DNA from: Macrococcus brunensis
GTDB taxonomy: Bacteria > Bacillota > Bacilli > Staphylococcales > Staphylococcaceae
Assembly (NCBI RefSeq): GCF_004359615.1
Contig: NZ_SCWA01000003.1
Coordinates: forward strand, 62,001-126,000
Direction: 5' to 3'
DNA: 64,000 nucleotides
Shown: positions 58,445 to 64,000 of the stretch, one piece after another
Layout: each line of letters starts with the position of its first letter
Position numbering within the stretch: the first letter of the stretch is position 1
The notes under the pieces: generated by a model
What the model was told of the DNA's origin: nothing
Database searches by the model: none
What the model saw: the letters and a program-made list of their open reading frames with translations, nothing else
Program-made: the position numbers and the translations under genes

Positions 58445-58829
58445 TTATTCAAAGTCCACCAGATACAAGTCACTCTTTACATAACCGTGTCTATCCACTG
58501 CATCCATCTGATAAATAGTCTCCTCAGCCAGATTACGGCAGTTCCATGTTACTTGAGGATTCTGCTCTTCACGCGGCACTTTGACATAATGCAGCCTTTT
58601 CTACACATAGTACTGACTGGTCAGCTGAACCTGCAGCAGCCACCCTCTTAAATCACAGACAACAGGACGCACATAATCAAAACGTGCTAAATCACGACTC
58701 ATCATTGAAAGATGGAGAAAAAGAGAACTTCTTAACCGAATCATGACACGATCTCTTACCATCTAACTGCGCCTGAAGAAAATGAGTGCGGTAAGTGAGC
58801 CAGAACTTAAAGTTATCGTGCGTGATCAT
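58445..58829 (-). pseudogene. Broken unknown gene, downstream partner of the 58.85-kb gene
   Basis: Starts MITHDNFKFWLTYRTHFLQAQ after GGGAGGGG, 23 nt beyond the stop of the upstream gene. A frameshift occurs near LDGKR, after which the frame reads RVMIRLRSSLFLHLSMMSRDLARFDYVRP, then YYV-TAG-KRLHYVKVPREEQNPQVTWNCRN to YLVDFE. One frameshift and one TAG interrupt a protein of about 127 residues. No family is recognised. Confidence 0.6.
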
Positions 58830-58851
58830 TGATGCCCCTCCCTATGTTAAT

Positions 58852-59361
58852 TCACCATTCCTCTTCTGAAATCGGCAGAACACCATCGAAATCAGTTACC
58901 CTGTTACTAAAAGAAGATCTTAAATGCGCAATTAAAGTGACGTCATCAGAAATAATATCAACATAAAAAGGGCTGATCCTTATGAAGGTGTCCTCATTGT
59001 AAAAATACGTCACAAGCGGCATATGTACTTTGCGTCTATACGCTTTATAGAACTGCTCTATATCACGCTGACGCAGATTCCTGACAACAGCAAAGTACAG
59101 CCGATCAATTGCGCATGAATGGACACTCCAGCTGGGAATTCTCATAAAACGATACAGATAATAAGGCTTAACCTTGCCCCATCCTACTTTACGTTTAGAG
59201 AATGCCATCGTAGATAAGTTCCTATTCAGAGCAAGCAGCAGCAATTTAAATTCCTTAAGTGACAAATCGTCTATAGAAAAGCGAATACGATTCTCATCTT
59301 CCACCTGAACAAACGGTGACAGAGAAGTATTCAGAAAATCAACACCAGCAATAACAGTCAT
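58852..59361 (-). CDS. Unknown soluble protein
   Basis: A 169-residue protein without signal or membrane segment. It is rich in Arg, Phe and Tyr, with an alpha-beta pattern (MTVIAGVDFLNTSLSPFVQVEDENRIRF, YFYNEDTFIRISPFYVDIISDDVTLI). ATG at 59361 is used: GGAGG ends 8 nt before it; a TTG one codon earlier is less likely. It is followed by the broken partner gene. I do not recognise the family. Confidence 0.65.
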   Translation of the reverse strand: MTVIAGVDFLNTSLSPFVQVEDENRIRFSIDDLSLKEFKLLLLALNRNLSTMAFSKRKVGWGKVKPYYLYRFMRIPSWSVHSCAIDRLYFAVVRNLRQRDIEQFYKAYRRKVHMPLVTYFYNEDTFIRISPFYVDIISDDVTLIAHLRSSFSNRVTDFDGVLPISEEEW

Positions 59362-59435
59362 CAAAATCGCCTCCAGCCATCAGCCTTCTTACAACCATAA
59401 TATACTATCACTGCTAAAATAAAAAATACCATCAA

Positions 59436-59463
59436 TTGACAATGAAAAGAGCCAAACTAGAAT
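59436..59463 (+). promoter_or_regulatory. Promoter of the 27-residue membrane peptide
   Basis: TTGACA, 16 bp, TAGAAT. Confidence 0.6.
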
Positions 59464-59499
59464 GAAAGTGTTCAATGACTAAATAACAGTAAGACGACC

Positions 59500-59583
59500 A
59501 TGGACAGTACAATGATGATTGTAGGTCTGGCGATTGTGATACTGTATATTTTGTTTGGATTCGGACAGATGAAGAAAAAATAA
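59500..59583 (+). CDS. 27-residue single-helix membrane peptide
   Basis: Encodes MDSTMMIVGLAIVILYILFG followed by FGQMKKK. One hydrophobic helix with a lysine tail, the build of small membrane proteins and of type I toxins. Promoter, ORF and terminator together span only about 150 nt. The ribosome site is weak (AAGACGACC). It lies between an unknown gene and the XRE gene of the defence island. It is too short for ordinary gene finding. Confidence 0.5.
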   Translation: MDSTMMIVGLAIVILYILFGFGQMKKK

Positions 59584-59605
59584 AAAATCGGACAAATCCG
59601 ATTTT
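59584..59605. terminator. Bidirectional terminator
   Basis: AAAATCGGA / TCCGATTTT stem, CAAA loop. It ends both the small peptide transcript and, on the minus strand (followed by T6), the XRE gene. Confidence 0.85.
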
Positions 59606-59631
59606 CTTTATATCCATTATTAAATTTTCCT

Positions 59632-59850
59632 TTATCGTTTCCTCTTCGGTATGGTTGTCAGCTCCTCCACACTCATCCCAAAATATCTGGCTATCGCTAA
59701 AAGCTCCCATCCTAGAATAGGTTGCTTGTGATTCTCAAGTCTCGAGTATTTAGAAACACTATACCCTATTACCTCTGCGACTTCAGTTGAGGTATACCCT
59801 AGATTCTCACGATGATACTTAATAGCCTCCATAATTTCAGTGTTGTTCAT
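59632..59850 (-). CDS. XRE-family helix-turn-helix regulator
   Basis: A 72-residue Cro/CI-type protein made of a single HTH (REN LGYTSTEVAEVIGYSVSKYSRLEN, about 15-40) and a short tail ending PKRKR. Size is like restriction controller (C) proteins. Its leader contains a hairpin that pairs the GAGG ribosome site. It lies beside vsr and the methyltransferase, so it may control the island; no direct proof is visible. ATG at 59850 chosen over a TTG one codon earlier. Confidence 0.8.
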   Translation of the reverse strand: MNNTEIMEAIKYHRENLGYTSTEVAEVIGYSVSKYSRLENHKQPILGWELLAIARYFGMSVEELTTIPKRKR

Positions 59851-59853
59851 CAA

Positions 59854-59876
59854 AGAAACCTCGCTTTTTTAGCGAG
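59854..59876 (-). promoter_or_regulatory. Hairpin covering the XRE ribosome site
   Basis: AACCTCGC / GCGAGGTT stem with 7-nt loop directly before the XRE start. The 3' arm contains the GAGG ribosome site, so it can limit translation; it may also act as a weak terminator. Confidence 0.5.
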
Positions 59877-59904
59877 GTTATCAACTAGTTCAAAGCAAAA
59901 GAAA

Positions 59905-59930
59905 ATTCTTGCAGCTTCCGCAAGAATCCT
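59905..59930 (-). terminator. Terminator of vsr
   Basis: ATTCTTGC / GCAAGAAT stem with 7-nt loop and a T-rich tail on the minus strand. Confidence 0.78.
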
Positions 59931-59968
59931 CTCAAACCCTTCTATTTGTTATATAATTTAAAGTTTAA

Positions 59969-60433
59969 TCAACCCCAGTCACAACTTAAAAAGAATTCTC
60001 TCATCTTTTCATCATCATGGTTGGTCTGAATCATTTCCACTAAATCTTCAAGGGTCTCTTCTCTGACTTCACTGCCTAACCCGCACTCCCAAATGACAAT
60101 GACATTAATACCAAGCTCTGTTAATTCTTCGATGTTCCTTTCGTCTCGGGCCACATTGCGCTCAAACTTAGCTTGCCAGAATTTCTGATTCGTCTTGGGC
60201 ATATTGAACTTGCCGCAATCGTGGACATGCCAGAAGCAGCCGTTCACAAAGATAGCAGTATTGTATTTCGGCAGATAGATATCCGGTGATCCTGGCAGTT
60301 CTTTATAGTTCTTTCGATATCTGAATCCTCTCTTGAACAGATAACGTCTGACAATCTCCTCCGGCTTACTGTTCTTCCCTCTGATTCGAGACATATTGTA
60401 ACTTCTGGCAGACGGATATTCACTTTTCTTCAT
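59969..60433 (-). CDS. vsr: Very short patch repair endonuclease
   Basis: About 154 residues. Vsr nicks 5' of the T in T:G mismatches made by deamination of 5-methylcytosine. The fold is clear: RGKNSKPEEIVRRYLFKRGFRYRKN, catalytic Asp in GSPDIYLPKYNTAIFVNGCFWHVHDC with the two His, and ERNVARDERN. Start at 60433 has AAAGGAG upstream. It is divergent from the methyltransferase and would protect its target sites from mutation. Confidence 0.93.
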   Translation of the reverse strand: MKKSEYPSARSYNMSRIRGKNSKPEEIVRRYLFKRGFRYRKNYKELPGSPDIYLPKYNTAIFVNGCFWHVHDCGKFNMPKTNQKFWQAKFERNVARDERNIEELTELGINVIVIWECGLGSEVREETLEDLVEMIQTNHDDEKMREFFLSCDWG

Positions 60434-60461
60434 TGTGCTCACTCCTTTCAACAATTCTTAA

Positions 60462-60490
60462 TTGAAATACGAACGATCGTTCGGTATAAT
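60462..60490 (+). promoter_or_regulatory. Methyltransferase promoter with a GATC-centred palindrome
   Basis: TTGAAA (60462-60467), 17 bp, TATAAT (60485-60490). The spacer holds CGAACGATCGTTCG (60470-60483), a perfect 14-bp palindrome centred on GATC, the expected target of the island's Sau3AI-like system. It is the natural place for feedback control. Confidence 0.75.
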
Positions 60491-60564
60491 CTTAGTAAGA
60501 TAAAATATAATATCATCAAGAAATATGTTAATATTAATAAGTTAAATATAGAGGAGGTCCATTG

Positions 60565-61803
60565 ATGAAAAAGCTTAAAGTTGGAGAAATGTTTGCCGGT
60601 GTCGGAGGATTCCGTCTAGGTTTAGAAAATACGGAAAACAGAATGTTCGAAATCACTTGGGCAAATCAATGGGAGCCTTCTCGTCGTGTTCAACATGCTT
60701 ATGATTGTTATACCCATAATTTCAAGACGGGTATACATAGCAATCAGGATATCACTCAGGTGACTAATCATGAACTTGCAAGTACGAATGTCGATATGAT
60801 AGTAGGCGGATTCCCTTGTCAGGATTATTCAGTAGCGAGATCACTCAGTGGAGAACTAGGCATCCAAGGTAAGAAAGGTGTGTTGTTCTGGGAGATTGCA
60901 AGATATATCCAGAACGTCGCTCCTAAGTATATTCTTCTTGAGAATGTAGACAGACTTCTTAAATCCCCCGCTTCTCAGCGTGGTCGTGACTTTGCAGTTA
61001 TGTTATCTACACTTAATGAACTCGGCTATGATATCGAATGGCGCGTCATTAACGCCGCTGATTATGGTAATGCGCAGAAACGTCGCCGTGTATTCATCTT
61101 CGGCTATAGAAAAGAAAATCATTATGCACAGTCTATCACTAAGAAATCAGCGGAAGATATCGTCTTCAAAGAAGGATTCTTCGCAAAAGCATTTCCAGTG
61201 ACTGATGAAGTCTATAAGGACCGGATCGGAACTGTCACACTTTCTCATGATATTGTAGAAATCTCTGACAACTTCTCTTATACCTTCCATCCATCTGGTT
61301 TCATGCGTAACGGGGAAATCTATACGGTACACACTGTACCTCAATATGAGAAACCTGTGACGTTAGGTGAAATTCTGGAAGAAGCAGTCGATGACCAGTA
61401 TTATCTCTCTGATGAAAAAGTAGAAAAGTTCAAATACCTGCGTGGTGCTAAGAAAATCGAACGGATTACAAAAGATGGTCATAAATATACGTTCAGTGAA
61501 GGTGGTATGTCTGAAACAGATGCACTAGATTCACCTGCCCGCACGATGCTTACGAGCGAATCCAGCATCAACCGCAGTACACATCTAATTAAAGATAGCA
61601 AAGGTTATCGCACACTTACGCCAGTTGAAGCAGAACGATTGAATGGCTTTCCTGATAATTGGACTGATACGATGGCAGGCAAGATGCGCTTCTTCTGTAT
61701 GGGTAATGCGCTAGTCGTCCCATTGATTACACGTATGGGAAATGAAATAGAGAACATCGAAATGCAGTATCCTGATGAAACTACACAATTAAATCTTTTT
61801 TAA
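60565..61803 (+). CDS. DNA (cytosine-5)-methyltransferase
   Basis: A 412-residue C5-methyltransferase. Motif I (MFAGVGGFRLGLEN), catalytic loop GGFPCQDYS (Cys85), ENV (about 126-128), QKRRRVFIFGYR, target-recognition region (about 230-330) and motif X (GNALVVPLITRMGNEI) are in the usual order. Length and the adjacent Sau3AI-like nuclease point to GATC methylation at the inner C. No extra N-terminal DNA-binding domain is present. ATG at 60565 lies 7 nt after AGGAGG. Confidence 0.95.
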   Translation: MKKLKVGEMFAGVGGFRLGLENTENRMFEITWANQWEPSRRVQHAYDCYTHNFKTGIHSNQDITQVTNHELASTNVDMIVGGFPCQDYSVARSLSGELGIQGKKGVLFWEIARYIQNVAPKYILLENVDRLLKSPASQRGRDFAVMLSTLNELGYDIEWRVINAADYGNAQKRRRVFIFGYRKENHYAQSITKKSAEDIVFKEGFFAKAFPVTDEVYKDRIGTVTLSHDIVEISDNFSYTFHPSGFMRNGEIYTVHTVPQYEKPVTLGEILEEAVDDQYYLSDEKVEKFKYLRGAKKIERITKDGHKYTFSEGGMSETDALDSPARTMLTSESSINRSTHLIKDSKGYRTLTPVEAERLNGFPDNWTDTMAGKMRFFCMGNALVVPLITRMGNEIENIEMQYPDETTQLNLF

Positions 61804-61890
61804 GATTCAAGTCCATTTCATATGAAGTGGACTTTTTTTATTGTAAGTATTATGATATAGAAAAATTTCACATTTTAAATAGGAGTATAT

Positions 61891-62592
61891 ATGAAATTCA
61901 GAACTTATTCACATAGATATGGCATTGAAATCATAAGTACAGACTCACGCTATAACGAACCGTATCGTAACCTCTTAAAAATCATAGAATCAATCACTGA
62001 TCAAGAAATCATCAATAGATTTCAACATAGAAAATATGTGGACATGAAAAGTGATACTAGCATCTCACACGTCATAAATGGCATTTTTAAAGAAAAATTA
62101 CGTGCTGCAGGCTGGCACAGTGAATCACGCATTTTCAAAGAAAAAGTGTACAGTAAAGGAGCAACTGACTGGAGATTAGATTTTACATACAACCACATCT
62201 ATTCTCTTGAAATTGCGTTTAATCATGCATCTGCTACTTGTGTAAATCTTCTCAAACCTGTCCTAGCTTCCGAGTTAAATCATGTGGAAAAGGAATTTAA
62301 GACTGAACTTGGATTAATTATAACTGCTACGGATGAATTAAAGAAAAAAGGGAGATTCGATAATGCTATCGGCTCCTTCGAAGGATATACACTTCAGTGC
62401 ATACCTATGATGAATCAATTGACAGTACCTATGGTCATCATCGGTCTGGAAGCTCCAGAGACATTTGAACTGGTCAGAATTAAAGAAGGTCAGAGAAATA
62501 TCGGTCATATTAAGTTATTGAGTCAAGACAGAGTGTTAGACGCTGAACATTACGATAATGAAGGGAAATTAGTAAAAATGTTACTTTATTAA
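61891..62592 (+). CDS. BglII/BstYI-like restriction endonuclease homologue
   Basis: A 233-residue protein that resembles BglII and BstYI, which cut AGATCT and RGATCY. The pattern is WRLDF (Asp97)...SLEIAFNHAS (Glu107)...VLASELNH and ELGLIITATDEL...VPMVIIGLEAPETFE. Where BglII has Glu-x-Gln, this has Glu-Ile-Ala, so a usual active-site residue is missing. Start after TAGGAG. It lies between the methyltransferase and the Sau3AI-like nuclease, 12 nt before the latter, in an operon. Activity and specificity are inferred from weak similarity. Confidence 0.6.
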   Translation: MKFRTYSHRYGIEIISTDSRYNEPYRNLLKIIESITDQEIINRFQHRKYVDMKSDTSISHVINGIFKEKLRAAGWHSESRIFKEKVYSKGATDWRLDFTYNHIYSLEIAFNHASATCVNLLKPVLASELNHVEKEFKTELGLIITATDELKKKGRFDNAIGSFEGYTLQCIPMMNQLTVPMVIIGLEAPETFELVRIKEGQRNIGHIKLLSQDRVLDAEHYDNEGKLVKMLLY

Positions 62593-62604
62593 GGAGGTAA
62601 CTTT

Positions 62605-63975
62605 ATGAAACCTTTTGAATATAAGAATGAAGCTGACTTGATTCAATATGCGAAAGAAGCTGAAGGAAAATATCTTCATGAAATAGACAAAGAAAACATG
62701 CTGGAGAATACCAATGTCAAAGGAAAAGTCGGCCATATCATCGAGAAAAGTTATTTCGGATATGATATCAACTCAAATGCAGAAGCTGATTTTGCTGATG
62801 TCGGAATTGAGCTTAAAGCAACAGGCTTCACCCGGATGAAGAATGGTCAGCTTAAAGCGAAAGAACGACTTGTTCTGAATATCATCAACTATTTAGAGGA
62901 AGCGGATAAAACTTTTTATACATCTAGTTATTGGACGAAGAATGCACGTCTCCTCCTCTTCTTTTATGAATATAAGAGAAATGAAGCAGGTAAAATGGAT
63001 GTCTGGAATACGCAGATTGCAAAAGTCGATTTATTCGAGATCCCTGAAGAGGATCTGAAAATCGTAAAGCAAGACTGGCAGCTGATCCATAGCAAAATAC
63101 TTCAAGGGGAAGCTCACCTTCTATCTGAGGGGGACACCTTAATATTAGGAGCCTGTACTAAAGGCACCACGGCAGCATCCTCTATGCGAGAGCAACCTTA
63201 TAGCAATGAACTAGCAAAACAACGAGCATACTCAATTAAGCAAGGATACATGAGCGCACTAGTACGTAAGTTAATCACAGAGGAACATCTTGTCTCTATT
63301 ACATCATCAAAAGAAATAGCAGAAAAATCAATTGAAACTGTTCTTGAAGAGAAGTTCAGTCCATATTATGGTATGACCGACCAGGAAATCGCTGAACAAG
63401 AAGGTATAGTATTATCAAAAAGCAAAGCACGTGCTGCCAACCTGATCAGTGCAATGCTTGGTATTAAAGGCACACACCTATCTCAGATAGAAGAATTTGA
63501 GAAGTATAATATTAAATTTAAAACCATCACCTTGCAAGAAAATGGAAAGCCAAAAGAGCATATGTCTTTTGAAAATATAGACTTTAATGAATATGCTAAC
63601 GTGCCATGGGAAGAAAGTTCATTAAGAGAAAAATTTGAAGAAACAAAGTGGTTGTTTATTGTATTTCGGAAGAACACTGAGAATGAAAATGTTTTTAAAG
63701 GTATCAAACTGTGGAACATGCCTGAAACTGTGATTGAGAATGAATTAAAGCAGTTCTATATGGATACAAAGAGAATTCTTAATGATGGCGTCATACTTGA
63801 AGAAACTAAAAGAGGAGTAAAAAATAACCTACCAGGTGCAAAAGACAATTCAGTCTGTCATTTAAGACCGAAAGGACAAAATGCATCTGACAAGGTTAAA
63901 TTACCTGATGGACAATGGATAACGAAGCAATGCTTTTGGTTGAATAAAGTCTTCTATATTAAAATCATTAAATAA
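62605..63975 (+). CDS. Sau3AI-like type II restriction endonuclease (GATC)
   Basis: A 456-residue nuclease with two MutH-like domains. The N-terminal one has the catalytic Asp-x3-Glu-x-Lys (DVGIELKATGF, Asp65, Glu69, Lys71). The C-terminal half (about 220-456) is the presumed effector-binding domain that needs a second site, as in Sau3AI (about 489 residues). Start after AAGGAGG. It forms an operon with the methyltransferase and BglII-like gene. Cleavage before GATC is inferred from the family. Confidence 0.88.
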   Translation: MKPFEYKNEADLIQYAKEAEGKYLHEIDKENMLENTNVKGKVGHIIEKSYFGYDINSNAEADFADVGIELKATGFTRMKNGQLKAKERLVLNIINYLEEADKTFYTSSYWTKNARLLLFFYEYKRNEAGKMDVWNTQIAKVDLFEIPEEDLKIVKQDWQLIHSKILQGEAHLLSEGDTLILGACTKGTTAASSMREQPYSNELAKQRAYSIKQGYMSALVRKLITEEHLVSITSSKEIAEKSIETVLEEKFSPYYGMTDQEIAEQEGIVLSKSKARAANLISAMLGIKGTHLSQIEEFEKYNIKFKTITLQENGKPKEHMSFENIDFNEYANVPWEESSLREKFEETKWLFIVFRKNTENENVFKGIKLWNMPETVIENELKQFYMDTKRILNDGVILEETKRGVKNNLPGAKDNSVCHLRPKGQNASDKVKLPDGQWITKQCFWLNKVFYIKIIK

Positions 63976-64000
63976 AAGGAGAATAAAATTAATTCTATAT

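Noticed and set aside
59432-59710. Minus-strand ORF of 92 codons
   Set aside because: It overlaps the XRE gene, the terminator and the small peptide unit in another frame and has no ribosome site.

Overview
The window is a low-GC Firmicute chromosome segment, most likely a Staphylococcaceae member of the Macrococcus type. The gene order htrA-type protease / tyrS / PBP / fhs / ccpA / DAHP synthase / ytxH-ytxG / murC / sftA / ytpR-ytpQ-ytpP, then trmB / dat / pepV / leuS, then rot / lysophospholipase / proline dehydrogenase / ribHAED matches Staphylococcus and partly Bacillus subtilis. A clear Rot/SarA-family regulator is present. The species cannot be fixed from the sequence alone.

Layout. 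About 1-50 kb is dense core genome, mostly on the minus strand: serine dehydratase, LemA/TPM, tyrS and leuS each behind a T-box leader, a bifunctional penicillin-binding protein, one-carbon metabolism (fhs), the catabolite regulator CcpA, the aromatic pathway entry enzyme, stress proteins YtxG/YtxH, murC, the SftA translocase, a cystine-type ABC importer with a PatB-like lyase nearby, dipeptidase and D-amino-acid transaminase, a lipid-II-flippase-like protein, NAD salvage (NadR-PnuC), proline dehydrogenase, and the riboflavin operon behind an FMN riboswitch. Visible control signals link these genes: cre-like boxes at sdaAB, ccpA itself, fhs and proline dehydrogenase, and sigma-B-type promoters before lemA, ytxG and a small YtxH-like gene.

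From about 50 to 59.4 kb the content becomes accessory: a lipoprotein, a DHA2 efflux pump with an operator-like repeat, a 6-phospho-beta-glucosidase, small membrane proteins, and a run of broken genes (a frameshifted repeat lipoprotein, a PH-domain remnant, an unknown remnant with one stop and one frameshift).

From 59.4 kb to the end lies a defence island: a compact 27-residue membrane peptide unit, an XRE regulator, a Vsr mismatch endonuclease, a C5-cytosine methyltransferase, a BglII/BstYI-like nuclease homologue and a Sau3AI-like nuclease. The working idea is a GATC-type restriction-modification system in which one methyltransferase may protect against two nucleases with nested sites, with Vsr repairing deamination damage. 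The methyltransferase promoter carries a GATC-centred palindrome between its -35 and -10 boxes, suggesting self-regulation by methylation or by an operator-binding protein. Another unexplained element is an array of three 51-bp-period hairpins at 36.95-37.1 kb.
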